Shown here one piece after another: positions 18,425 to 26,519 of a stretch of 64,000 nt of DNA. The position numbers were made by a program, and so were the translations under genes. How positions within the stretch are numbered: position 1 is the stretch's first letter; every line of letters begins with the position of its first letter. The DNA comes from Croceitalea marina. GTDB lineage: Bacteria; Bacteroidota; Bacteroidia; Flavobacteriales; Flavobacteriaceae. The stretch lies in contig NZ_JBHULB010000006.1 of assembly GCF_042684265.1 (NCBI RefSeq), positions 62,001 through 126,000 on the forward strand, written 5' to 3'. A model generated the notes under the pieces. That model saw only the letters and a list, made by a program, of their open reading frames with translations, did no database searches and was not told the origin of the DNA.

Positions 18425-20293
18425 ATGAAAACCAAAAACCTCACCTTATTTGGACTCTTTTTTCTTTGTATTTCCTTCTACTCTTGGGGGCAAGAAAATC
18501 AAAAACTTGATAGTTTAATTCAGTCTTATGAAACACAAGCTGACAATATTGATAAACTCACAACGCTTCATAAAATATTTATACAACAGCTCCGTAATGG
18601 TAAAATTAGTGAAGCCAAACGCTATGTGAAAATTCAATTAAAACTAGCTGAAAAATTGAATAGCGAAAGAGGTAAGGCAAAAGCTTTAGGCAATTTAGGC
18701 ATTATATATAATAGTACTTATGTACTTGACTCTGCCAGATATTACTATGAAAAATCATGTAAACTATGGGAAAAATTAGGTGATAAAGGAGAGCTACTTT
18801 CTATGAAAAATAGTTTAATCAAGGTTGAGCAACTCGAAGGAAATTATGATAAGGCATTAGAAATGTATGATGAAGCTATAGAAATGGCTATGGAAATTGG
18901 TGATGGTATAGAATTATTTTGGGCAAAAAGAGATAAGGCAACTGTTTATATGGAAAAGGGTAACTATGAATTAGCACTCAGAGAATTTCTTTTCTCCTTA
19001 AAGGTTTTAGATACTTTAGAAGGGAATAATCAAAAACAGAAAGGCGATGTTTTAATAGGTATTGGTCGAATAGAGGGCTTAAGAGAAAATTATGATACTT
19101 CCGTAGATTATTTAAACGAGGCGTTAGAAATTTTTATTGCTGAAAAAAATACCACTTACGAATGTATCACAAATACTGAAATTGGACTTTCCTTATTTAA
19201 AATGAAAGAATATGACAAGAGCCTAGAGCACTTTAAAAAAGCTTTGGAGTTCTCTGTAGAGATGGAACGTGATAATTTTATTGCAATCTCGTATGCCAAT
19301 ATTGGTATGGTATTGGTTGAAAATGGCAATCCCGAACAAGCGTTAGATTATTTAAATAAAAGTCTAAAACTAAATGAAAATTCAAAATCCAATCAATCAA
19401 ACATCTATACCATAATAGGAGATGCTTACAATGCAAAAAATAACTATAAACAGGCAATTGAGAACTACACCTATGCCATTAAAATATCTGATTCTATTGG
19501 AAGTATAAATGAATTAAAAACCGGATATGAAAGTAGAGCTTTGGTTTATGAAAAATTAGGTGAGTTTAATAAAGCATTTGCCGATCAAAAAGAATTTCAG
19601 ATTCTAAATGATTCCATTTTTAACACAAATAAATCTAGGCAAATAGAAGAATTACGCACCATCTACGAAACCGAAAAGAAAGAACAACAAATAGCATTTC
19701 AAGAAAAAGAGATTACGGTTTTAGAGCAAGAAGCTAAAATCAGCCACCAGCAACGCTGGCTGCTTGGTGGTGGTATGTCACTTTCAATACTAGCACTTGG
19801 CTTTGGTTTTTATGGCTTTCGCCAAAAAACAAAGCGCAATCAACTCGAAAAAGATAAGGTAGAAGCCGAATTGGATTTTAAAAAGAAAGAACTCACTACT
19901 CACGCCCTACATCTGGCCAAAAAAAACGAGGTGCTGGAAAACGTAAAACTAAAGGCCAAAGACTTAAAATTGCAAGGTGATACTAAAGGCTATCAAGAAC
20001 TGATTAAGACCATTAACTTTGACCAGCAAGATGATAAAAACTGGGAAAGCTTTACCCAGTACTTTGAACAGGTACATAAAGATTTTGCTAAAAACGTTAA
20101 AAATAAATATCCAGATGTCACTAAAAATGAACTCCGTTTTATGGCCTTGCTAAAAATGAATATGTCTTCAAAAGAGATTGCTACTATCTTGAATATTTCA
20201 CCAGACGGAATCAAAAAAGCACGGCAAAGACTCCGTAAAAAAATGGCGCTGACACCAGAAATTTCACTTGAAAATACCGTTTTAGCAATTTAA
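18425..20293 (+). CDS. Membrane-spanning TPR sensor with LuxR-like HTH, module 1
   Basis: A 622-residue regulator. The signal-like N-terminus (MKTKNLTLFGLFFLCISFYS) ends before GQENQKLDSL. About residues 40-400 are TPR repeats (for example YDKALEMYDEAIEMAMEIGD), predicted periplasmic. A coiled coil (KKEQQIAFQEKEITVLEQEA) leads to one transmembrane helix at about residues 446-465, then the hallmark KKKELTTHALHLAKKNE. A C-terminal HTH follows at about 566-607, with SSKEIATILNISPDGIKKAR as the helix-turn-helix. This is a one-component transmembrane regulator: envelope input, DNA-binding output at the membrane. The neighbouring lipoprotein gene, with copy-specific direct repeats in its promoter, is the inferred target. 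TPR-HTH proteins are common in Flavobacteria; the ligand is unknown. Confidence 0.85.
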   Translation: MKTKNLTLFGLFFLCISFYSWGQENQKLDSLIQSYETQADNIDKLTTLHKIFIQQLRNGKISEAKRYVKIQLKLAEKLNSERGKAKALGNLGIIYNSTYVLDSARYYYEKSCKLWEKLGDKGELLSMKNSLIKVEQLEGNYDKALEMYDEAIEMAMEIGDGIELFWAKRDKATVYMEKGNYELALREFLFSLKVLDTLEGNNQKQKGDVLIGIGRIEGLRENYDTSVDYLNEALEIFIAEKNTTYECITNTEIGLSLFKMKEYDKSLEHFKKALEFSVEMERDNFIAISYANIGMVLVENGNPEQALDYLNKSLKLNENSKSNQSNIYTIIGDAYNAKNNYKQAIENYTYAIKISDSIGSINELKTGYESRALVYEKLGEFNKAFADQKEFQILNDSIFNTNKSRQIEELRTIYETEKKEQQIAFQEKEITVLEQEAKISHQQRWLLGGGMSLSILALGFGFYGFRQKTKRNQLEKDKVEAELDFKKKELTTHALHLAKKNEVLENVKLKAKDLKLQGDTKGYQELIKTINFDQQDDKNWESFTQYFEQVHKDFAKNVKNKYPDVTKNELRFMALLKMNMSSKEIATILNISPDGIKKARQRLRKKMALTPEISLENTVLAI

Positions 20294-20343
20294 TCCTATT
20301 TAAACATCTTCTTGAAACACCTATAAATATTGACCTTATAGGC

Positions 20344-20401
20344 TGTACCCCCTTTGTACCCCTTTCATTTTTTTTATAGGCTAAACTACACTTTAGGTTT
20401 G
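20344..20401 (+). promoter_or_regulatory. Operator direct repeats and promoter of lipoprotein gene, module 1
   Basis: Two copies of TGTACCCC (20344-20351 and 20355-20362) start exactly 11 bp apart, one helical turn. Exactly 31 bp after the second comes TAGGTTTG (20394-20401), a perfect TANNTTTG -7 element. An eight-T run lies about where the -33 contact is expected. The repeats sit just upstream of the -33 region, where activators commonly bind. Modules 2 and 3 have the same geometry with different repeat cores. Just before it, CCTATAA (20320-20326) and TTATAGG (20336-20342) form a hairpin with no T-tail. Confidence 0.65.
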
Positions 20402-20404
20402 TGC

Positions 20405-20529
20405 TGTCGATGAAAAACAATTAAGACATTGACAACCGTTTTGTGGTCTTGCTCGGTACGGTACTGCAGATCTAAACCGAGTAGGTCACACAAAACAAAA
20501 TCTAAAGTTTAACCACAAAACAAAAAGTG
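20405..20529 (+). ncRNA. Structured switch-like 5' leader, module 1
   Basis: The leader has a 5' hairpin P0 (TGTCGATG 20405-20412 with CATTGACA 20427-20434, one G-U pair). It is followed by a strand S, GTTTTGTGGT (20438-20447), and hairpin P2 (CTCGGT 20452-20457 with ACCGAG 20476-20481), whose loop carries CTGCAGA (20464-20470). Strand S can pair either with CACAAAAC (20489-20496; 8 bp, closing P2) or with ACCACAAAAC (20512-20521; 10 bp), which ends 8 nt before the ATG. The two pairings exclude each other. The design is repeated in modules 2 and 3. The sequence supports the structure; the trigger and the ON/OFF assignment are inferred. Confidence 0.6.
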
Positions 20530-22251
20530 ATGAAAACAATTTTTAAAAGTGTACAACGAATTTTAAGTATTTTTTTAACCGCCTTGGTTTTAACAATTAC
20601 AAGCTGCAGTAAGGATACAGTAGCTCCGCCTGTTGATGAAATTATCGATGGAGGAGGTTCAGGAGATGGTAACATTGAAACTGGTCCGGGTATTGATTTG
20701 GAAAGTGTAGAAAAGGATAATGGTGAGCTAGGTCTAATGGTCAACGCACGTGAAATTACCAAAAAAGGCTATAATACTGCATTTGCAGATATTCTAGTGG
20801 AAGCATCAACAGGAAATTTTAGTCAAATTGATGTCCCAATAGACGAATTTACAAATATAGCTGCACTGCGTTTAGAAATTGACGACCTTACGGAAGAACA
20901 AGAAGCTGAACTTAGAGATGGTGTTGAGTTGGTAGTTACGGTTAAAGATGCCTCAAAAGCTGTTCTAGAAGTTTTAAATTTTACCAAAACTTCCTTTACC
21001 GATAGTCCAGATGAATTAGTAATGCCAGGAGAGGGTTTGGAAGACCTTACAGATGTAGTGAAGTTTAGAAGTGATATTCCCTATTATATTCAGACTTATA
21101 AAGCTGATGGAACTGAAATTGTAGGAGGGCTGGACAATAGGGCATTCACCGATGGTAGTAATCTTTCTAGAACTATTGGATTCCGCGAAACCGATGCTAT
21201 AAACTATGCAAATGATACCTCTACCGCCTATTTTTTTGAAGAAATTCCTGGAAAACCAAATGTCTTCTCCTTTGGTGTAAGGGATGGAGAAGAAGATAGG
21301 TTATATGCCTATGTCAATTCAGGATCTTCCACAGGAACACTAAATATCCAGACCCGTGCAAATAGAAGACGAAACGGTAGTAATACCAACACAGCAGATT
21401 TATTGAACTATCAATATAGAATTGAAAAAGCAGGATTAGGCCTATACACAATAACTTCTCTCTTAGATGAAGGTAGTATTGGGCCTTTTTTAGCATCTGG
21501 GGATCCTGTTGCAGCAAACATTCGATTTGGCTCAAAAAGTAATGATGGTCCAGCTTTTTTTAGGATTGTTACTTTTGATATCGATTGGGATATACAAGAA
21601 TTAGAGACCCGTTTTACGCAACCTATTTTACCCCCCGCAAATACAGACGCCGCTTTTAATAGTACATTACGTAATTGCAGTAGTGGAGAACTAGTACAAA
21701 CGGTGGGTCAAGCAGAAACCTTGACCTCAACAACTTTTACCGCTTGGGAAGATACCTTTTCCGTAAGTACCACCGATACTTATTCGATATCGGCAACCAT
21801 AAGTGCAGAAGTAGAAGGCAATTTTTTTGGTAATAAGGCAACTGTAGGGATAGAAGTAACCGGAGGCTATGAATTTTCCAAGACCGAAACCGAAACAAAT
21901 ACAAGATCTGGAGGACTGGAAAATAGCCGTAGTGTTACGGTTTCAACAGAGCGTAGTATTACCGTTCCGCCTCAGCGAGCTACACAGGTTTCCGACCTTT
22001 ACCAAACCTACAGAAACATTAAGGTCCCTTTTGTGCAACGATTTAGAGTTAAAGGAGATTTCCAAGAAGATGGTAGTCCTTTAAGCGGCGAGGAAATCCT
22101 TACCCAATTCAACTTTAATAGTTTTTCTGGAGTAGTCACCGAAATAGGGGCTGACTTTATTGAAGTTACGATTAGAGGTACCAATACCATAGACCGTCTA
22201 ATTGATACCCGTACATCGGCAGATAATGTAGAGCCTAATTGTGGAGGATAA
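20530..22251 (+). CDS. Lipoprotein with aerolysin-like pore-forming C-terminal region, module 1
   Basis: A 573-residue lipoprotein; lipobox Cys is residue 26 (ITSC), followed by SKD. An N-terminal beta domain has the family motif GELGLMVNAREITKKGY (about 66-82) and ELRDGVELVVTV. A middle beta-rich region (about 175-360) could be trefoil-like. The C-terminal region (about 381-573) has a Cys pair (NCSSGEL, EPNCGG) conserved in all three paralogues. Between them is a long Ser/Thr-rich alternating stretch (TFSVSTTDTYSISATISAEV) and ERSITVPPQ, the pattern of aerolysin/ETX-MTX2 beta-hairpin toxins. Pore formation is an inference from pattern. The ATG is preferred over a GTG one codon upstream. A UUCG terminator follows. 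Confidence 0.75.
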   Translation: MKTIFKSVQRILSIFLTALVLTITSCSKDTVAPPVDEIIDGGGSGDGNIETGPGIDLESVEKDNGELGLMVNAREITKKGYNTAFADILVEASTGNFSQIDVPIDEFTNIAALRLEIDDLTEEQEAELRDGVELVVTVKDASKAVLEVLNFTKTSFTDSPDELVMPGEGLEDLTDVVKFRSDIPYYIQTYKADGTEIVGGLDNRAFTDGSNLSRTIGFRETDAINYANDTSTAYFFEEIPGKPNVFSFGVRDGEEDRLYAYVNSGSSTGTLNIQTRANRRRNGSNTNTADLLNYQYRIEKAGLGLYTITSLLDEGSIGPFLASGDPVAANIRFGSKSNDGPAFFRIVTFDIDWDIQELETRFTQPILPPANTDAAFNSTLRNCSSGELVQTVGQAETLTSTTFTAWEDTFSVSTTDTYSISATISAEVEGNFFGNKATVGIEVTGGYEFSKTETETNTRSGGLENSRSVTVSTERSITVPPQRATQVSDLYQTYRNIKVPFVQRFRVKGDFQEDGSPLSGEEILTQFNFNSFSGVVTEIGADFIEVTIRGTNTIDRLIDTRTSADNVEPNCGG

Positions 22252-22275
22252 AAATTCAATTTGAGTTAGTTATTC

Positions 22276-22301
22276 AAAACAGGCCTTCGGGCCTGTTTTT
22301 T
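22276..22301 (+). terminator. Rho-independent terminator, module 1
   Basis: Stem AAAACAGGCC (22276-22285), TTCG tetraloop, GGCCTGTTTT (22290-22299) and a T-run, just after the lipoprotein stop. A TGAGTTAGT block precedes it and is shared by all three modules. Confidence 0.9.
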
Positions 22302-22419
22302 ATTGTTGCTAAATTTAGATTTAGAAAAAGGTCACTTTCTTGAAGTTAAAGAGCCATTTTTAACGACAATTAAAATAATCTAGTACTTTAGTGATATTCC
22401 CCATGCCAAACCAAGTTAG

Positions 22420-24294
22420 ATGAAAAAAAGCTTCCATTCCCATATTGTTGTAATCTGTTTCATTTTTTGTTCACAATGCATATTTGGGCAAGACAATACC
22501 AAACTGGATAGTTTGCTACACGTATACAAAACCCAACCCAATGACACCAGCAAGGTAAAAACGCTTCAAAGCCTATTTCAATCCTATTTATACAACCAGC
22601 CTAAACAAGCATTGAAATATGCCGAAAAAGCACTTCACTTGGCTCAAGAACTCGATTATAAAAAAGGGATTGCCAGAAGTTATTATGATATTGGGGTTTA
22701 TCATAGCAACGCCTCACAAGAAGATTCTACCTTGGCCTATTACAATAAGGCAGAAGCTCTGTACAAGACAATACCCTCTTTAAAAGGCCATATTTTGGTC
22801 AAAAGCGGAATGGCCATTTTTGAATTTGACCGTGGTGATTTTGATGCCGCCCTAAAAATAAATGATACTGTTATCACCTTGTTGAAGACCAAACTAAATG
22901 ATTCAGTGGCTTTAGCAAGAGCTTATGGAATCAACGGATCTATTCAGATACAAAAAGGAAACTACCGCATCGCCCTAAAGCAAATACTTGAACAAGTAAA
23001 AATTTTAGAAAACCTTGACCAAAGGGTAATGCTTGCGGACTCGTATAATAACTTGGCGGCCATAGAACTTACAAATGAAAATTTTGAACAGTCTATTGCC
23101 TATAACCAAAAGGCCCTGGGCATTTACCAAGAATATAACGATACCTTTTATCAGGCGGTGGCCAATAATGATATTGGAATGGCCTATTACAATACTGATG
23201 ATTTTGAAAGTGCGGAAAACTATTTGCTGAAGGGGCTAAAACTGGCGCAAGAACTAGGCAACGTTAACTTGGAGGCTACTGTTTTGGCCAATTTGGGCAT
23301 TACCAATACAAAAATGGGACGCTACTCCAAAGCTTTGGACTTTGGAAAAAAAAGCCTTCGCATTGTCAAGGAAATCGGCAGTAAAAACAAAATTGTGGAA
23401 AACTTGAATGGCCTAGGGGTCACCTATAGCGCTATGGGCGATGAAAAGCGGGCGATAACCTATTTTGACCAGGTGATTCCCTTAGCTGATAGCATCGGCA
23501 ATAAAGCCTTTAAAAACTTAGGATATCAAGAGCGCTCAACTTCGTATGCACGTCTAGGTAACTACAAGCTTGCTTATGAAGACCTACAACAGTATTTGGT
23601 CTTAAAGGATAGTATTTATAACGAAAGTAAGTCTCAACAAATAGAAGAAATGCGCGCCATTTTCGATACTGAAAAAAAAGAGCAGCAAATTGCCCAACAG
23701 AACATAGAAATTGCACTGCTACAAGAAAAAGAAAAAGTGAGCGCATTACAAAAATGGTTTTTAGCTTCTGGTCTGGTATTATCCGTTTTAGTTTTTGGTT
23801 CCGGTTTTTACGGTTTTCGTCAAAGAATCAAACGCAACAAACTGGAACGTGAAAAAGTCGAGGTTGAACTTGACTTCAAAAAGAAAGAATTGACCACCCA
23901 TGCCCTACATCTTGCCAAAAAGAACGAACTCTTAGAGGGCCTAAAGCAAAAAGCATCTGAGCTCAAACAAACCGATGATAACGGTAAATCATACCAAGAA
24001 CTGATTAAGACCATCACTTTTGATCAACAAGATGATAAGGTTTGGGCAAATTTTACCCGTTATTTTGAAGCGGTACATAAAGACTTTGAAAAAGAGGTAG
24101 TTTTAAAATATCCTGATATCACCAAAAATGAACTTAGATTAATGGCATTGATTAAGATGAACCTTTCGTCTAAAGAAATCGCTAACATTTTGAATATTTC
24201 GGCGGTAGGTGTGAAAAAAGCACGCAATAGACTGCGCAAAAAGATGCAGTTGGCACCTGAAGATTCTTTGGAAACAACGATTATAGCTATTTAA
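22420..24294 (+). CDS. Membrane-spanning TPR sensor with LuxR-like HTH, module 2
   Basis: A 624-residue paralogue of the module 1 regulator. The signal peptide (IVVICFIFCSQCIFG) is followed by QDNTKLDSLLHVYKTQ and a chain of TPRs to about residue 400 (for example YYNTDDFESAENYLLKGLKL). The transmembrane helix is at about 446-466, then KKKELTTHALHLAKKNE and the HTH (SSKEIANILNISAVGVKKAR). The output half is much closer to modules 1 and 3 than the TPR half, as expected if the sensors have diverged toward different inputs. The recognition-helix turn reads SAVGV versus SPDGI and SGEGI in the paralogues. An intrinsic terminator follows this gene. The predicted target is the next lipoprotein gene. 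Confidence 0.85.
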   Translation: MKKSFHSHIVVICFIFCSQCIFGQDNTKLDSLLHVYKTQPNDTSKVKTLQSLFQSYLYNQPKQALKYAEKALHLAQELDYKKGIARSYYDIGVYHSNASQEDSTLAYYNKAEALYKTIPSLKGHILVKSGMAIFEFDRGDFDAALKINDTVITLLKTKLNDSVALARAYGINGSIQIQKGNYRIALKQILEQVKILENLDQRVMLADSYNNLAAIELTNENFEQSIAYNQKALGIYQEYNDTFYQAVANNDIGMAYYNTDDFESAENYLLKGLKLAQELGNVNLEATVLANLGITNTKMGRYSKALDFGKKSLRIVKEIGSKNKIVENLNGLGVTYSAMGDEKRAITYFDQVIPLADSIGNKAFKNLGYQERSTSYARLGNYKLAYEDLQQYLVLKDSIYNESKSQQIEEMRAIFDTEKKEQQIAQQNIEIALLQEKEKVSALQKWFLASGLVLSVLVFGSGFYGFRQRIKRNKLEREKVEVELDFKKKELTTHALHLAKKNELLEGLKQKASELKQTDDNGKSYQELIKTITFDQQDDKVWANFTRYFEAVHKDFEKEVVLKYPDITKNELRLMALIKMNLSSKEIANILNISAVGVKKARNRLRKKMQLAPEDSLETTIIAI

Positions 24295-24315
24295 TACCTT
24301 ATTTAAAAGCTCTTG

Positions 24316-24342
24316 AAACGCCCTGAAAATAGGGTGTTTTTT
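24316..24342 (+). terminator. Terminator between regulator and lipoprotein, module 2
   Basis: Nine-base-pair stem AAACGCCCT (24316-24324) / AGGGTGTTT (24331-24339) with one G-U pair, loop GAAAAT, then a T-run. It separates the regulator transcript from the lipoprotein promoter, so the two genes are probably independent transcription units. Confidence 0.7.
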
Positions 24343-24345
24343 AGT

Positions 24346-24435
24346 TGTCACCCTTTTGTCACCCCTCTTTGTTTTGTTGTAACCCCTTTGTCACCCCTTG
24401 TTTTTTTTTATCCCTTGGCAAGCACAATAAGTTTG
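24346..24435 (+). promoter_or_regulatory. Operator direct repeats and promoter of lipoprotein gene, module 2
   Basis: Four half-sites are arranged as two 11-bp-spaced pairs: TGTCACCC at 24346-24353 and 24357-24364, then TGTAACCC at 24378-24385 and TGTCACCC at 24389-24396. The pairs are separated by 21 bp start to start (two turns), so all half-sites face the same side of the helix. Exactly 31 bp after the last site is TAAGTTTG (24428-24435), a perfect -7 element, with a nine-T run in the -33 region. The core TGTCACCC differs from those of modules 1 and 3. Confidence 0.7.
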
Positions 24436-24439
24436 TGGT

Positions 24440-24551
24440 GTTGTCTTATGGCAACAACCTTTTTGTGGTGACTTGCTCGGCCCAGTGCTGCAGAACGCGA
24501 CCGGGTAGGCCACGCAAAAACAGTTCATTTTTAACCACAAAAATTAAAGAG
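24440..24551 (+). ncRNA. Structured switch-like 5' leader, module 2
   Basis: P0 is GTTGTC (24440-24445), loop TTAT, GGCAAC (24450-24455); its sequence differs from the other copies but the hairpin is kept. Strand S is TTTTTGTGGT (24460-24469). P2 is CTCGG (24476-24480) with CCGGG (24501-24505), where an A-to-G change is tolerated as a U-G pair; CTGCAGA lies at 24488-24494. S can pair with CGCAAAAA (24513-24520) or with ACCACAAAAA (24534-24543). The S change to five T is matched by five A in both partners, a compensatory change that supports both pairings. The distance to the ATG is 8 nt, as in modules 1 and 3. Confidence 0.6.
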
Positions 24552-26300
24552 ATGAAAACACAAAAACTTTTTTTACGGGCTACAATACTTAGTATCTGTT
24601 TTCTGACTGCATGTATTTCATGTAGTAAAGATGAAGGTACTACAGAAACGCCTATTGTAGATACTGATGGTGATGGTATTGCAGATTCGATTGATAATTG
24701 CCCTACACAATCTGGTCCGAGCAGTAACCAAGGTTGTCCTGAAGGCATAGGTGAAATTATAGAGACCGATGGACAAATAACTGAAGATGATTTTGAAAAA
24801 TTTGCTGGGGAACTTGGGATGATTATCAATGCCCGAAACATTGCGAAAAAAGGATATACTCCGGCAACGGCCGAAGTAAGTATTACAACGACCAATGGTG
24901 ATTATTCGCAAACAGTTGAAATTGAACAAATTACTTTTATGGGGCAAGTAAGTATCGCTATCGAAGGATTAAGTGAAGTGGCTTTGCAAGAACTTGAAGA
25001 TGGCGTTGCCGTAAGCATCACAATTAAAGATAACGACGGGAATACCATAATTTTCCAAGAGCGATCAGCGGTCATTTTTAGACCCAATCCTGAACCTATA
25101 CAGTTAAATATAGCAGATTTAGAGGAAACTGAAGCCATTAACACCATTGCCCTTAAAGAAGATACACCATACTATATGCAAACGGTGAATAGCAATGGAA
25201 CACCATTGGAAAGTGCGTTAAGGGTCAACAGGAATAGTGGGTTTGGCAATATCATGACCAGATCTTCAAATTCTACGTTTTCAGGTATTGAAACCCAGCC
25301 CGACTTTATTTTCAATTTTGTTCCGTTTCCAGATGAACCAAACACCTATGCCATAAAAATACAGGCAGACGGCAAGTTTTTCTCAGTAGCCAATGGCCTC
25401 ACTATTCAAGGGCAAGTCGTTGATGCACCAAGACTGTCCTTTTTTGACTCTTTTGAAGAAGTACTGAATGCAGCTAATGTTGACGATTACAAATTCATCA
25501 TTAAAAAAGTATCCGATGGCGTTTACAATCTCGTCTCAAAACCAGGCAATAGAACGGTAAAAGTGAAGGGAGGCATAGGGTTTGTATTGGGAACGAACGA
25601 TGATGATGTTTTGTTACGGATTATTTCCAATTCTCTGGAATGGAGCGCAGAAAACATCAGCACAACGTTTTTAGCACCAATATTGTCCGCACCGGGTACC
25701 GATTTTGGCGCCAATAGCACGCTCACCAATTGTGGTACTGGAGAGCTATCACAAACAGTGGGCAGTGACGAGTCGGTATCCATCACAAATTCTATAGGTT
25801 GGGAAGAAAGCTTTTCATTAGCAACTTCAGTAAGCACAAGTGTTTCTGCCACCATTGGTACAGAGTTCGAGGCCGGATTTTTTGGCAATACTGCAAATTA
25901 TAACGCATCGGTTACTTCAACCTTGGAGGCAAGCGTAAGCATGACTTCTGAATCTTCTGTTTTCAGCGAATCTGAAAGTACTACAACGGAAACTATCTTC
26001 TTTCAACGTACCGTTACGGTACCACCGGGCAGCGCATCTTTGGTGTATGACGTTGCGCAGATATATGACAATACCAAAGTACAATTTGTACAACGCTTCA
26101 GATTAAGGGCCACTGAATCAGGGAATTCACTTTCGGGCGAAGAATTACGTTCGCAATTACAGTTCAGTCGTTTTTCCGGAGTAGTATTTCAGGTTGGCAC
26201 AGATTTCATAGATATCACGGTCAAGGGTACTGCAACTTTGGGCAAGGTACTCAGTGCCAAAAGCGAAGTACAGGATGTAGCAGCCAATTGTGTTGGGTGA
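24552..26300 (+). CDS. Lipoprotein with aerolysin-like pore-forming C-terminal region, module 2
   Basis: A 582-residue paralogue. The lipobox is ACISCSKD; by alignment Cys24 is the lipidated residue, although Cys21 (LTAC) is also possible. An insertion absent from the other copies follows: DTDGDGIADSIDNCP, a thrombospondin type 3-like calcium-binding repeat. Then come the family domain (GELGMIINARNIAKKGY), a beta-rich middle, and the Ser/Thr-rich pore-like region from NCGTGEL (about residue 392) through FSLATSVSTSVSATIGTEF and FQRTVTVPPGSASL to the terminal NCVG. The reading frame is open 207 bp further upstream, but that part covers the terminator, operator and leader and is not coding. The ATG at 24552 matches the paralogues exactly. 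Confidence 0.75.
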   Translation: MKTQKLFLRATILSICFLTACISCSKDEGTTETPIVDTDGDGIADSIDNCPTQSGPSSNQGCPEGIGEIIETDGQITEDDFEKFAGELGMIINARNIAKKGYTPATAEVSITTTNGDYSQTVEIEQITFMGQVSIAIEGLSEVALQELEDGVAVSITIKDNDGNTIIFQERSAVIFRPNPEPIQLNIADLEETEAINTIALKEDTPYYMQTVNSNGTPLESALRVNRNSGFGNIMTRSSNSTFSGIETQPDFIFNFVPFPDEPNTYAIKIQADGKFFSVANGLTIQGQVVDAPRLSFFDSFEEVLNAANVDDYKFIIKKVSDGVYNLVSKPGNRTVKVKGGIGFVLGTNDDDVLLRIISNSLEWSAENISTTFLAPILSAPGTDFGANSTLTNCGTGELSQTVGSDESVSITNSIGWEESFSLATSVSTSVSATIGTEFEAGFFGNTANYNASVTSTLEASVSMTSESSVFSESESTTTETIFFQRTVTVPPGSASLVYDVAQIYDNTKVQFVQRFRLRATESGNSLSGEELRSQLQFSRFSGVVFQVGTDFIDITVKGTATLGKVLSAKSEVQDVAANCVG

Positions 26301-26324
26301 AAATTTAATGTGAGTTAGTCATTT

Positions 26325-26350
26325 AAAAACAGGCTTTCGGGCCTGTTTTT
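26325..26350 (+). terminator. Rho-independent terminator, module 2
   Basis: Stem AAAAACAGGCT (26325-26335), TTCG loop, GGCCTGTTTTT (26340-26350) with one U-G pair where module 1 has C-G, followed by TATTTT. Homologous to the module 1 terminator. Confidence 0.9.
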
Positions 26351-26374
26351 TATTTTAAATAGATTTAGAAAATG

Positions 26375-26382
26375 TATCTTTA
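26375..26382 (+). promoter_or_regulatory. -7 element upstream of the 39-codon ORF, module 3
   Basis: TATCTTTA within TGTATCTTTAAAA, identical to the block before the module 1 regulator (18388-18395), 17 bp before the ATG of the short ORF. Confidence 0.5.
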
Positions 26383-26399
26383 AAACAAACCAAAACTCT

Positions 26400-26519
26400 A
26401 TGAACTCTAAAATCATCTTTTGGTTTTTGTTTGTTTGTGTCATATCTCCCCCGCTCTGTGCCCAGCAAAATCAAAAACTGGATAGTCTTTTGAATGTTTT
26501 AAAAAATCAATTAGGATGA
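26400..26519 (+). pseudogene. 39-codon regulator N-terminal fragment (remnant or leader peptide)
   Basis: A short ORF with ATG at 26400, encoding a signal peptide (MNSKIIFWFLFVCVISPPLC) followed by AQQNQKLDSLLNVLKNQLG and a stop. The QNQKLDSL motif is the same as the mature N-terminus of the module 1 and 2 regulators (QENQKLDSL, QDNTKLDSL). It is therefore a truncated N-terminal copy of a TPR-HTH regulator. Its stop overlaps the ATG of the next regulator (ATGA), and it has its own promoter-like element, so it may be translated and coupled to the next gene. It is either a remnant of a fourth copy or a functional leader. Confidence 0.65.

Noticed and set aside
20438..20521. Inverted repeats GTTTTGTGGT / ACCACAAAAC as ends of an invertible phase-variation promoter
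   Set aside because: The perfect -7 element and the operator repeats lie upstream, outside the inverted repeats, so inversion would not flip the promoter. No recombinase gene is nearby, and the inner elements form conserved RNA-type pairings.
20405..20529. Match to a known riboswitch class (c-di-GMP, SAM, TPP, cobalamin)
   Set aside because: None of the conserved core motifs of these classes that I can recall is present, so no known class name is assigned.
24345..24551. N-terminal extension of the module 2 lipoprotein frame
   Set aside because: The open frame covers the operator repeats, promoter and leader. It encodes a Cys-rich segment with no counterpart in modules 1 and 3, and the ATG at 24552 gives a proper lipoprotein signal at the conserved spacing.
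24446..24895. Minus-strand ORF of 149 codons opposite the module 2 lipoprotein
   Set aside because: It is antisense to a well-supported gene, has no recognisable domain, and similar shadow frames occur opposite many genes in this window.
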